The position numbers and the translations under genes are program-made. The notes beneath the pieces are model-generated. The model had not been told where the DNA came from and searched no databases. It saw nothing but the letters and a program-made list of their open reading frames with translations. From Cinclus cinclus (lineage: Eukaryota > Chordata > Aves > Passeriformes > Cinclidae), in assembly GCF_963662255.1 (NCBI RefSeq), contig NC_085049.1, positions 59,567,158 to 59,631,157 of the forward strand: DNA of 64,000 bases. The letters run 5' to 3'. Shown one piece after another: positions 1 to 12,100 of the stretch (positions are counted from its first letter, which is position 1; each line of letters opens with the position of its first letter).

Positions 1-2498
1 AGTGTGAAAATGGTGCATGCATCAGAGATACCAAATGGTTCTTTGGAGGGGCAGGGGATGTTTTAGTATTGATCTCACATTTAGATGGTTTTGGCCACAT
101 TTCCAGATTGTCCTTCCACTCTGAATAGGAGCTTGCTGGCTGCGTGGTGACAGTGGCCACCACCAGCCTGCCTTCATCAGGCAGCAGGACCAGTGGGAGA
201 AGGGGTGGCCGGGTTGGTGGTGGCAGGGAAATGTCATGCCTTGCTGAGCAACAGAACTGCTAGACAAAAAAAGCTCAGTCTTGAAAATTAGCAACACCTG
301 AGTGACCCTTCTGCCATCTTCCACATCATCGCCAGAGACATTTCCCTGTTGCACCAGCTTTACCTCAGGGGACAGATGCCACTGCAAGCCATGCTGCCCT
401 CACTGCCACTCTCATGCCACTTTCCCCTCCCTGACTTGCCAGGCAGGCTCTGTGGCTTTAGAAATCAAAAGGGGCTGGAGCTCCAAAGGCCCTGCCAGGT
501 TCCCCACCCACAAAATGCCTGTGGGGCTCTGCCTTCATCAGCAAGGTGTGGGTTTCTAGTTATCCTTCTCACAGAGAAAAGAAATGAAAAGGTAAATAAG
601 TGTAGCCTAGAGACTCAGGAGCCAGAGATGAAATAAGAGAAGTTCCAGAACTTCACTTTTTTCCTTCTTTCTGTTCTACTCTCACAATCTTTATTCCAGT
701 TTTTGGCTCTCCATGGGCCTGGCTCCTGCCCTGAGGTGCCTGAGGGTAACACTGTGCCAGGTCCCCGTGAGAGAGTTGCTGGTGTTCTGGGAGGGCTTTG
801 CAGTTTCCTCCCGCAGCAAAGATTCTTTCCCCTCAGATGCTTTCCCCCACTCCCCCTGCATGTGGTGGGGGTCCCAGGCAGGCTGCCAGCCCCTCAGTCT
901 CCATCTGGCTCACACCAGGCTGTGCAATCCCTTGTGCACAGTGTGCCTGGAGCTGTGGCTCCTCTCTGGGACATCTCCCGATGAGCAGGTCCCCCTCCCT
1001 TTGCCTCTTCCCTAGGGCAGCCAAGCCGCGTGGCTCTGTGCAAGCGCAGCAGGAGGACAGATCTGAGGAGACAGGAGGAAAACGAACTCCCTTAAATGTG
1101 ATGGAGGCAACTGCCTGGTTCTGTCAGCCATTGCTGCTTCTGCCCCCCTCCTCCCTGCACCCAGCTTGTCTCCTGCTGTTTTTTTCTCTCTCTCTGGGTA
1201 TAAGATGTCACAAGGATTAGGCCCAAATCTCCCTGGGTGCTGCACTCACCCCATGTTCATCTCTTGAGGTCACCTTGGAGTTGAGAGCTGTCCCCTCTAA
1301 GCCAGGAGTTGGCCACAAGGGCGACTGCAGTGGAAATCTCACCCTTGAAACGTGGGGTGGGAGCCAATGTGGAGCTCTGTTGTCACCTTTCAGGAATGAA
1401 CCATTTAAAATGGTTTAAATGGTGACCAGCTAGCACTGCTGCTGGAAGAGGGATCACTGCTCGCAGAATCAGGTGAGCTGCACCAGCGCAGTGGGGCTGG
1501 AGCCAGGGGAGTGCTCAGGCAGAGCCCTGGTTCTAAACCTTTCAAGTTTTGCTACAGTTCCCAGGATGGTCACCAAATGCGAGTTTGTGAATCATGGTGC
1601 TGGCGCAACGATCACAAGGTGCACGGATGTGTGAGGCAGTGAGCACTGGGAATCACAGCAGTGACTGGACTGTCCAGGCAGATCACCATGGTTTTGGGGT
1701 CATTGCTGTCAAATGATGTCATTGTGTATTACATCTGCTCCATGACCTTGCTGGCAGCAGATGCAAACCTTATGGACTCTCCTAGTGAACCTCATCTCCT
1801 TCCCAAAATGGCTCAGAGGGGCCATACCTGCCCCAATCCCTGCCACCCTGTGTCCATGCATCTGGGGCATGTGAGATGGATGTAGTTTTCCTACTGTCTC
1901 TTTCACCTGCACATCCATCCACCCCAATGCACTGCCTCTGCCACCATCAGGGCAGGCACCTTACTCTCCATTGTCCCGGGAGACAGCCCTTGTTGTCCTG
2001 GCACACAGCAGCTCTGCAGTGGGGCTGCCTCACCACTGACCTTTAATGAGAGTTAATTGCAGCCGACACTGCCTGGGTCAGGGAGTCCTCTCCTGGGTCT
2101 CCGATGGCACTTGGGCAGGATGGAGTGCAAGAGGAGGAAGAGTCGGTGCTGCCAGTAAATATGTTCCAAGACAGACAGTGAGGGAGCAAGGGCTGCTGCA
2201 TCTTTATTCCCTGTTGACCCATTTAAAGCAAGCACCGGTGACTAAGGGAGCTGGCAGGAAGATAAAAATACCTCCTACATGTTCACTAGGAGGCCAGGGA
2301 CAGAAATAGGGGTGCCATCACCTCCCTGGTGAGTGGTTGGGGTCACGCAGTGTTTTGCAATCCCAAAAGTGGAGTCTCCAGTGTCTCTCACAGCAAACAC
2401 GACCACACTGGGGTCTCCTGTGCTCAGAGCTGCCTGTAACACACTGTCCCAAGAGTCAGCTCCCTTGCAAACCTCCCTTTCCTTGCTTGGAGCACGCA

Positions 2499-2579
2499 GA
2501 AAAAAAACCAAACAAAACAATAAACCCCACAAAAACAAGAAGCCAAAACCAAAACCAAACAACCAAAAAACCCAAAAGC
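2499..2579. repeat. A-rich low-complexity tract (AAAC/CCAAAA type)
   Basis: The tract is almost only A and C on the plus strand, in irregular AAAC and CCAAAA units. It explains the lysine/asparagine/proline-rich open frames that cross it, so those frames should not be read as genes. Similar tracts recur near 33.42 kb and 41.70 kb. Confidence 0.8.
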
Positions 2580-4370
2580 AGAGGTTCTCCCTCACTTCCA
2601 GCAAAAGGAGGAAAACATCACACAAGGAAATCTCCCCTGCAGGCCTCAGCCATGCAGGTCACTGCACTGCTGCCAAAATATCTGTGTCGCTGCACTGCTC
2701 ACCCCATTGGGGTCACATCCCTGTGGAGCTATGTCCCATTGCAGCCAGAGAGGACAGATTCTGGAGTCCTCCTCACCTCTCTGGCATGAGCTTCTCCAAA
2801 CACTGCATTGCCATTTCATGGGAAAACACACATGATTTTCTGGGTTGGCAACAGGGAACCAGTGCTGCCTTCCTGACCCCTCCACATTGGTACACCTAGG
2901 AGGGTTTTCACTTGGAGTGGGCTCAGTCTTTTTGCTAGCAAAATGCTGGAGACCAGAAACCACACCTGGTACCCGGTATTTTATTTGGTCATCTTCAGGT
3001 CTCACAGCTGCTTGATGCTTTATTAAACCTTAAAAGACACATTGTGCAGGCAGAAAAATGTTGAATGAACCTGGTTTATTAGCAGACTGGAATGTCTTAC
3101 ACCAAGCAAGTGGACTACAGCAGATACCCCATCGACTTGACTGCATTTAACAGTTCAACAAGGAAGAACTCATGCAGGAGAGTTCTGTGTCCAGGCTCAC
3201 TGAAGGCACCAGGTCTCCTTACATGGGATAGCACAGAGAGGTGTCACAGGGAGGTATCAGCCACCTTCCTTATCTGGTGGGCACAAAGCCCACTGGCCAG
3301 GCGTGGACACAAGGGCTGGTGTGGGCCAGGCATGGTTACTGACACCTGTGGGTTCAAACTTGTGGTGTTTGCTAATAATTTGTTTGTAAAAAGATGGGGG
3401 CTTGGGGTGAGTTACAGCAAGGAGCTGGCAGGCTCTGGGTCTTTCCCTCTTCACTTATCCCAAACTCCCTGTCAGGGATGCAGAAGGCTTGCAAAGCAGC
3501 AAGCAAACAAGTCTCTCTTGCCTGTGCCTTTCATGGACAGATATATCCCCAAAATATGGGTGAGCATTAGCAGGAGACTGAATGTTGAGGCAGAGGTTTA
3601 TGGGCACCAGCCAGTTGCACAACATGCTAAGTGGGCAGCACCAGAACCCAAACACTGCTGTCCCTGAAGGACTTGCTAGCTGAATATATCCACCCAGATA
3701 TATAAGTAGACTGTGTAGGGCAATGCCTTAATGCTAGCGAGGGTGTAAATTGGTCCCCTGTAGAGTTAGAGTCATTGGGAGAAGCAGTATATGCTGAAAT
3801 AGGCAGTCTTGCTTACTAAATCTGTAATTCCAGCTCTGGCTATATTTTCATCTTTCTAATAATATGTGCAAATATAGTAAGGATGAATCACAGGCTGCAG
3901 GCTTCAGGGTTTTTTTCCCATCCTTTCCGTGCAAATCCATCATGTTGGGGAGAGGGGCTGATGAAGAAAAGGAGCTCAGACCCAGGGGAGATCCTGTCCC
4001 AACCAAGCCTAAATCCATCCCCTTGCACCTCTGTGTACTGTCAATCCCAGCCAGGAGCAAGCGGTCCCTCCCACTCTGATTGCCTCCACCATTTCATCCC
4101 TGCGGTATGTAACATTCCTGCTCAGGAACATTTATTTCCCGGGATGCTCCTGAGTCATTCCCAAACCAGTGGACCTGTCCCATCCCTGTCTGCATCCCAG
4201 AGCCTGTACATCCCCACATCTGGATTTGCCTGCTGGGAATTTCTTGCTTTGTTGCAAGGACCTTTCACAAATGTTAATGCTTTCCTTGCGCTGGAGAGCT
4301 CTTCGGCTGATCTGCCAGAACACATTTCACACGCTTCTCCTAAAATTATGCCCTTTGCTTTCCCCAGCGT

Positions 4371-4560
4371 TCAAGCTGAAGCGGAGCCCTGTGTGCCAGC
4401 GGCAGGCAAGGAGAGCAGCGAGTCGGCCGTGCCGGGCTGCAGGGGCAGCGGAGCGAGGGGTTAAGCGCTGCCCAAGTGAGCGTTCGCTGCACGCTGGCTC
4501 CTGGGCAGAGCGGGGGACGGCAGGGGTCCGCATGGACCCACCCTGTTGCTTGGGCTTCGT
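4371..4560. promoter_or_regulatory. CpG-rich patch, possible promoter of an unknown transcript
   Basis: CpG dinucleotides are dense here compared with the flanks (clusters such as TCGGCCGTGCCGGG and GAGCGTTCGC). On the plus strand an ATG in good context (CCGCATGGA, near 4531) is followed nine codons later by a donor-like GTGAGT near 4559. No protein family is recognised from those few codons (MDPPCCLGF). It could be an orphan promoter, a lncRNA start or chance. Confidence 0.3.
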
Positions 4561-6182
4561 GAGTGGAAGCTGGATCACAGAATCCCTTGAAGCGAGATGC
4601 TTCAACACTGCCCCCGTGACAGAGCGCATAAACCTGAGTTCAAAGCACGTCACAATTTAGGCATGAGCATGTTAGCTGCAGAGGGCTCTGGATTTGGGCT
4701 GAAAGCAAGGGATGAGCTAAAGATAAACTCTTAACACCTCCAAGGCCAGCGGTTCCCCCACAGTTCTCTCTACTGGAGCCCACCCATGCTGGGCTGTACA
4801 CACTCCCTGCACAGCATTTAGCCATCTCCTGCATTGCCAATGCTGCTCTCTGGGCCAGGAGCAGCAAAACTGGACGTGGCCCAGCAGGTCCCTGTAGCTG
4901 AGGGAGCAGAGGGGACTGGCTGCAGGTGGAGGGATCTCTCATGAGCTCGATTGGCTGCAGTGAGCACTCACTGTCGTAGGGAGGTGGTGTTTAGGGGGGC
5001 TCTTTCACTGCTGCTCCTGTGGCCATTTGGCATCAGAGATGGAATGGGGCTCAGGTGGGCAGGGGAGTGCTGGGGCAGAGGGTTCCCAGTAGCACTGGCA
5101 CAATCTGTCCATGCAGATGGACATCCCTTTACACCCTCTGCATACTCCAAATCCCCTCTACCTTCTTCATCCCTGCATTTATTGTATTCCTCTGTGTGCT
5201 CCACACTCCTCACCTCTGACCACATTCCTCACCATCTACCACATCCCCCACATTGCTCTACATCCCTCAAATGCTCCTGCATTCTTTCATCCTCTGCATC
5301 CCACCACAGTTTCTATAACTTCCCACATCCCTTGCATCACCTCATTCATCCACCCCAGAACATATGAGGCTTACAGGGAGCTTGCAGTTTAATTACCTTG
5401 AACTGTAAATGAGGACATGCAGTATTTACCATCCACCAGTAGGATTCCTCCCAAACATCCCTGTTGGGAAATGCCATGAGGGGATCTGGATTCTGTCCTG
5501 CCCCTGGCCCTCCCCAGCCAATGCTGGCTGTAAATAGTTAATCATGACTATAGTCTCTGTGGTTGGAGCTGCTTAAGTGCCTCTTAAATGACTCACTGGG
5601 GAATTTTTATTATATTTTTTAATAACTCATGGTGTCACTACAGGGCATGAAGTTTGCTTCGCTGAGTTTGTTTTCCTGTTCCCTTGCAGAGATAAATAAT
5701 TGAGGAGCTGAAGAGCAAACCAGAAACCCAGAGAGACCACTCCTGGGAATACACTGGGAAATGTGTCACCCCAGAAAAATTTATAGATTTAATTTTGATA
5801 TTAGTAGTGAGGGACAGGAAGAAAGACAAAAGGGAATTTGTCAGGCGTGTGTTAAGGGGGTAGGAGAGGCGGTGGCTGTGGCTCTGAAAGGGGCTTGGGA
5901 GGGAGTTAACAGGTCTCTCCTTCCCTCTCATCCCAATCCACTTCTCCAGTTCTTTCTTACTGTCCATGACAGGATTGTCCAGTGCCAAAATGATGCTCCT
6001 TCTCATTTGGAGAAGGAAGTGTTTTTATCAGCACACACTGCAAATAAGCTAGGATCACCCTCAGGGGAAGGCAGTGGTGGCCATGAGGGGTGGTCCAGGG
6101 TGACCAGCTGCAGCTGTCCCTCGTGTGCTCATTTTTTTCTAGGGAAGGAGACTGGATCCCTTCTGCGAGGGTCGAGGTACTT

Positions 6183-7150
6183 GTCACAGGATCACCAAAT
6201 CAGTTAGCTTGGAAAAGCCCTCTGAGATCATGGAGTCCAAGCTGTGACCGAACACCACCATGTCAACCAGACCATGGCACTGAGAGCCACGTCCAGTCTT
6301 TCCTTAAACACCTCCAGGGATGGTGACTCCACCACCTCCCTGGGCAGTCCATTCCGATGCCCAATCACCTCTTTTTCTGAAGAAATTCCTCCTAATGTCC
6401 AACCTAAACCTCCTCTGGTGAAGCTTAAGATTGGGTCCTCTTCAATTGCTGGTTGCCTGGGAGAAGAGACCAACCCTCACCTGGCCACAGCCTCCTTTCA
6501 GGTATTTGTAGAGAGGGATCAGGTCACCCCTGAGCATCCTCCTCTTCGGGCTAAACAACCCCAGCTCCCTTAGCTGCTCCTCACAGGACTTGTGCTCCAG
6601 CCCCTTCTCCAGCTTCATTGCCCTTCTCTGGACATGCTCCAGCATCTCAGGATAATTTTTAAATTAAGGGGTCCAGAAATGGACACAAGCTATGGCTTAG
6701 CCAGTGCCAAGTACAGGGGAAGAATCACTTCCCTAGTCCTGCTGGCCACACTGTTCCTGATACAGGCCAGTATGTCATTGGCCTCCGTGGCCACCTGGGC
6801 ACACTGCTGGCTCATACTCAGCTAGCTGTCAGTCAGTACCCTCAGGTCCCTTTCTGCCTGGCCATTGTCCAGCCATTCTGTCTCCAGTCTGTAGTGCTGC
6901 AGGGGGTTGTTGTGGCCAAAGTTCAGGACCCAGCACTTGGTATTGTTACACCTCATATCGTTGGATTCAGCCTCTCTATCCAGTCTGTCCATCTATCCAG
7001 CCTGTCCAGGTCCCTCTGCAGAGTCCTCCTACCCTCCAGCAGATCAACATTCCCCTCCAACTTGGTATCACCTGCGAATTTGCTAATGGGAAACTGTTTG
7101 GCATCATTGGAACTGTTAATGGAGAAGGCAAACCTTTTAGTTAGGTAAAA
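6183..7150 (-). mobile_element. CR1 LINE fragment with part of ORF2 (reverse transcriptase)
   Basis: Read on the minus strand this is the 3' part of a chicken-repeat-1 retrotransposon, with its 3' end at the left. Translation in pieces gives typical CR1 ORF2 text: KFAGDTKLEG near 7070, [20 protein letters not shown] and [20 protein letters not shown] near 6450-6640, and NGLPREVVESPSLEVFKERL near 6270-6370. The frame is broken by shifts and stops, so the copy is dead. In the palm motif, where CR1 normally has FADD, this copy reads FAGD. The right edge near 7150 is approximate, and no target-site duplication was resolved. Confidence 0.92.
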
Positions 7151-7545
7151 CAGCATTATTTTTTTTAATTATGCAAAAACTTCTGGTGTGCTGCATTTAA
7201 ATCACCAGCTTTAAAATTATCCTCACTTCACAAAGCATTAACAGCCTTACCAAATATTATTATTGTCACAGAATAAGAATGGCAATTATTTTTGGCGGAG
7301 GAGGAAGATGATCTTTTGTGTGTCACCCCCACTATAAACCCCTATTTAAATTGCCATCCTGAGCTCAGTCTTGGCCACAGTTTTTGGCTGCAGGTGCCTT
7401 TATCCTGGAGTTTTGGCACTCCACAAAATGCTGGCACTTCTCAAATCAGGAAGCAACATCTGGGTAGCGGGACCCAGTCAGACTGCAACCCCCGTAGGGA
7501 AGGAAACGAGAAAGACATCTGCATCATTGAAACCTCACAGGACAG

Positions 7546-7550
<5 letters not shown>

Positions 7551-7615
<65 letters not shown>

Positions 7616-7617
7616 GT
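7551..7617. repeat. (TG)n microsatellite grading into (TATGTG)n
   Basis: About nineteen TG units are followed by four to five TGTATG-type units. Both strands read through it as Cys/Val or His/Thr runs, which creates several long false open frames from 7.3 to 8.3 kb. Alternating purine/pyrimidine of this length can adopt Z-DNA and is usually polymorphic. Confidence 0.97.
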
Positions 7618-9103
7618 GGGGGGAAGATGGAGGAATCTCCTGAGAAATCCACCTGCTCATCCCTGCATGCAGCTCTCCTCCCAACACGCCTCCTGTGGCT
7701 GTCACCCAAACCCCCACACTTGCCCATTGATCCAGGCTCAGAATAGCTCCTGTCAGCAGCCAAGGGAGCTGTGGCCAGCTGACACTGGAGACAGCAGATG
7801 AAGGACACGGGGCTCCGTCCCCGTAGCACCCCACTGCTGGCGACCTCCTCCCTCTGCATCCTGTGGCTGCACCCTGGGCTCTCATCCGAGCCCCATGCTT
7901 GGAAAAAGAGGGAAAAAAGAAGAAGTAGCATAAGGCAGGAAAGGGAGGGGAGGATGCAATGCAGCTTTCAGCAGGGCAGGCTTGCACCATGTTCTCTAGC
8001 TCTGGCACCAGCCACCTTGCTGCCCAGATGTCCCTTTTGGGGTGGTCCAAAACTAGACGTTTTGGGGGGATCTCCCACATCCCGTGTCTGCTTCCACAGC
8101 CTTTTGGGAATGCCAGCCTCCTAGCAGGAGAGCCCTGTATTCCTTGGAGGTGTCCCTGGGAGTGAGGGGGGTCAGTCCCTGTCACAGTGGCACCTTGAAA
8201 GGAGTGCAGAGGCTCTCCCTGCACAATCTGCCTGTCACCACCGATCACTTCAGGTGTCACATGAGGTTTGTGTCACTAGACAAGGTTCTACTCGCCTTGC
8301 TAGCTGTGTCCAGGATGAAGAATGGGTTTAAAATGATCCCACTTGCTGTTGGAGAGGGGGAAGTTACCCCTCAAAGCTCAGGGGATGTGCAGGTTTGCCC
8401 TCTGTCTGCTGTGGGCCTTTTCTTGGACCATCCCCTGAACAGGGCCAGGCTGATGCCATAGTGCAGGGCTGAGCCTTCTCCTCCATGAGGCTGAGCATCC
8501 TCCCTACCTAGCATCCCCAGGATGCTCTGGGGGACGAAGGCCTGGGCATCCTGAGAGCATTTGGAACAGCTGCTAAGGGACAGGAAGGGGGGTTTCCTCA
8601 CACCCCAGTATCGTCTCTCTGCCCAGATGGCATCACCCCAGGGCTTGGGTGAAAGAGGCTGTGTGAAAGGGTTTGGAGGGGTTTTTCTGCAGGTGGGGTT
8701 TCTCCAGGCAGGTAGAGGTGAGCGTATTGCAGTCCCTGTCCAACTACTCTGGTGGCTGAGGTCCAGTTTTGGGTGCTCCCTGGAAAACCCAGTGTGGTGT
8801 CTTCACTCCACAGTGATGGGGAGAATATGGGGCTGTCCCTTGGCCAGCTCTTTCTGCCAAGAGAGCTTCTGTCTGCTCACCACAGCCACTCAGGTGGTTT
8901 TGGGCTGTTCCCTCACTTTATACCCCTGGGAAGCTGCTCACAGATCACAGCCAGCAAAGCCGGGAGCTGTGGGGGCGGCCCCAGGGGAAAGCATCAGCCC
9001 ACAAAGGCAGTGAGGAAACCCCCTCGGTGCCAGCTACCCAGGCAGGCTCTGTGCCCCCTCCCACAGCTCCCTCTGCACTCTAGAATACCGGAGATTCTGC
9101 GGG

Positions 9104-9134
<31 letters not shown>

Positions 9135-9141
9135 TGTGTGT
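9104..9141. repeat. (GT)n microsatellite
   Basis: GT dinucleotides run with one TATG interruption near 9127-9130. Open frames across it are repeat translations. Confidence 0.95.
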
Positions 9142-12100
9142 TTATGCAGGTATTGTGTTTGAAAATCACCAGTGCAACATCTCAGCCTCTCCCTGATGCG
9201 CCTGTGGACCGAAGTGATCCTGACACTAAGCAAAGGAAAAGGAGGCTGATCGAAGCTGAGTAGAATTTTTTTTTTCAATCTTTAAGTGTGAACACCATCT
9301 GTCTCCCCCAACTCCGTCAGCGCTTCCAGTCCCCAGGCAGCTTCGTTCTTACTAATTACTGTCATTAGGCACTGGGTAGCAATTAGGGAGGGATGCTGAT
9401 GAGCAGCATCAGGAAGGCTGTGGTCCCCTGACAGCATTGCACAGGGAGCTGGCCAGCCCCTTCTCTCCAGACCTGTCCTTTTTCACCTGGGGAACTTGGT
9501 GGGTAGCGCAGTATTTTCCTTTTTGGCAGAAGCTGACAGGGAGGGGATGTAGAAGGAGGTACTGGCTGGCAGGTCCATGTCCTGGAGAATGCTCAGAGAG
9601 GCCTGACACCACTGGGAATGGGCTGCTTGGGGGGGAGCAGGACGATGCTCGAGGTGTTCAGTGCTGTTGGGGGATGGAGCAACAGCTCTCTGTGCCTCTG
9701 GTTGCCCCACAGCTGTCCAGCCACCAGCGACCATTTCTCCTGGGCAGCCCAGAGGCCATCGTGATGGGCTGTGTGGTCGGAGAGAGTCAGACCAAGCTGT
9801 CACCCTTCGGTCTGGCCCAAGTGGGGCTGGCCGCAAGCTTGCCTGTCTCTCGCCGATGTCCCTGGCTGCCTTGGGGCTCTGGCCCTGCCGTGCCCTCCCC
9901 GCGGCGCTGCAGCCGAGCAGGTCGGTGTGTGCTGTCAGTGCCACCTCGTGGCAGGCGCCCTCGGACTGCTGACCTCGGCTGTTCCCCGAGGGCTGCAGGG
10001 GCACCCACGTGTCGCCATGCCACGGCCGGCACTGGGAAGTGAGCGATGGGAAAGGTTTCTGTGGGATGGGATGAGACCCCTGTTCGGCAAGCAGACGATG
10101 GGGTGGCCGCACAGCCCCGTTCTTGCAGCAAGTGTGGGGGGGATCAGAGGCTGCACCCAGAGACAGACGGACCCTGTTGGATGTTGGCCATCGGGGCGTT
10201 ATTTCATGGATGGGATGAAATGGTGCCCGTTTGCCCTGGCTGCCCTGCCAGCTGTCAAGGCCCTGCCCATGGAGGGGCAAGCTGGGTTTACAGGGGCCTC
10301 TGTGGGGTGCTTTAGGCTGGAGTAGTTGGACCTGTGAGTGAACTATCAGGAGACTAAACTGGTGGGTGAGCCAGTAATGGGAGTGGAGAGGAGAAAGTGG
10401 GGGAGGAAAGTCTCACTTTGGAGTCTGGGGAGCCTATGGGATTGAGAAGGGTTTGGCAGACATGACTGGTGGCTGCAGAAGACCCTTGGCCAGGTGTTCC
10501 CTCTCCTCACACTGCTGTGCATTGTTGGCCAGCTGGCTCCCGCCTCTAGGACCGCAGATGAAAACAAACCCACGTACACAGGGACACCAAAGCTTCTTTC
10601 TTTTACCACCAGCATTTTTGGTGAGACTTGCAGAAGCTCAAATATGCTCATGACCTCCTCCAAAACAGGGTTAGTGGAATTGAAATGTCTAGGGAGATAC
10701 TAAGGTGATTTTACAGTGAAGAGGGTTTTAGCCCTGGTTTAGCCCCAGTTGCTTTCTCTTGCCCAGGGGTTTCCTCAGACTTTCCCCTGGATCTCTCTGA
10801 AACCTCATGCTCTTGCAGCCAGGTGAAGCCCAGCTTCACCAGCCTTTCCAGGCAGTTGTGTGGGCAGTGGGGTGGGTGCCAGGCTGAGGAGGAAGCACAG
10901 CTCCTGCCTCACAGGGGGAAGTGAGAAACTGCTGTGGAAAGTCAAAGACAGGCAACATCCCCACCCTCCCAAAAAAAGACTTTCCCCAGTGCTTGTCCTA
11001 ATGGCCAGCTCCTGGCATGGCTGTGGGGAGATACAGGTGGCCAGGCTTGGCTGGCTCCTGGCCATGTATAGGGAATGTGTTGGTAAAGCCACTGCCAGGG
11101 GAGCCTCTCTGGCTCAAAACCCTGCTGTACCCCATGGACCACCATGCTGGAGACCCCTAAAGGCAGGAAAATGGAGACCCCATTCAGACCTCTGTGCATG
11201 CATTGACAGTGGGTTCACTTTATTCTTTAATTTTTACTGCCATAGTTTTCATCTCTATTCCCTTGGTTCTCCATGCAGACAAGATGGACAACTCTTTGCC
11301 CTGTACATAAGGATGGAGAAGCACACAGAGCAGGTTACAAATCACTCCTAGGCAGACTGGGCAGAAGGGGGGCACTGCCCCACCACAGCTGGCAGTCGGG
11401 CAGACATGATGCAGGCAAGACACTCCACATGCCATAACAGAGAGGAGATCCAAGAGGCACTCACTGGTTGAAGAATACAGTGTGGATCCAATTGCCACTC
11501 TATGCACAGCAAATGCCAGTGGCATCCTGTATAGGGACATGCCTGGCTTAAGCTCCAGCAGAAATGACAGCAGAAGTCCTCACCTGAGCAGAAAGAGGAG
11601 TTTTTTCAATAGGATTTATATGGGTGTTTCTTTTTCAAATTCCCAGATCATCTGGGGTGGGCAGTGCGTCCAGAGGGCTGGGATGCTGCTGTCACTGGAA
11701 GTGGAGGTGGCTTCTGACGGTTCTGCTCCATTTCTGTATTGCCCCCATCTCCCCTGAAACAGGTTGCTCTGTCTCCCAGAAGCAGTCCTTCTAGTGACAA
11801 AACATCCCCCGACCTGGCTTTGGCTCTTTTCCCCACTCCAGATACACAAACGTTGTTTGAAGTTACTTCACAGGGTTGGGTGCGGAGCATGAGGATGAGG
11901 AGATGTCCGATTCATGCTGTGGCAGTACCCTCTCTGCAAAGGGCAGCACAGCTGTTGTGGGTAACTGGGACACCAGCCCTTGAGCCGCCACAGTTTCTGC
12001 CACAGGTGTCTGGAGCCCCAGGAGACAGTCACTGGGCACGTGGACCACCTCTTACACCATCCTCAGCCACAAGGCTGAGATGGGGATCCATCCCATCCTG

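Larger units (their letters stand above)
1..6182. other. Intergenic stretch, no recognised gene
   Basis: I read both strands and found no exon I can tie to a known protein. Several open frames of 90-190 codons are present but lack family motifs, sit in GC-rich or low-complexity sequence, or are flanked by nothing that looks like splice sites in the right phase. Visible landmarks are an A-rich tract near 2.5 kb, a CpG-rich patch at 4.37-4.56 kb, a pyrimidine-rich run at 5.1-5.35 kb and an AT-rich block at 5.52-5.63 kb with an AP-1 type TGACTCA. Confidence 0.6.

Noticed and set aside
2333..2899. 188-codon plus-strand open frame
   Set aside because: It crosses the A-rich tract; the Lys/Pro/Asn-rich middle is low complexity.
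3092..3667. 191-codon plus-strand open frame beginning MSYTKQVDYSRY
   Set aside because: It looks protein-like at its start, but no family is recognised and there is no promoter or splice context. It would need cross-species comparison.
7535..8260. 241-codon minus-strand open frame
   Set aside because: Its end is a His/Thr run translated from the TG microsatellite, and the rest lacks any domain; GC-rich sequence leaves frames open by chance.
9483..10280. 265-codon minus-strand open frame
   Set aside because: Longest frame in the window but in CpG/GC-rich DNA where stops are rare; composition is low in hydrophobic segments and no motif is recognised.
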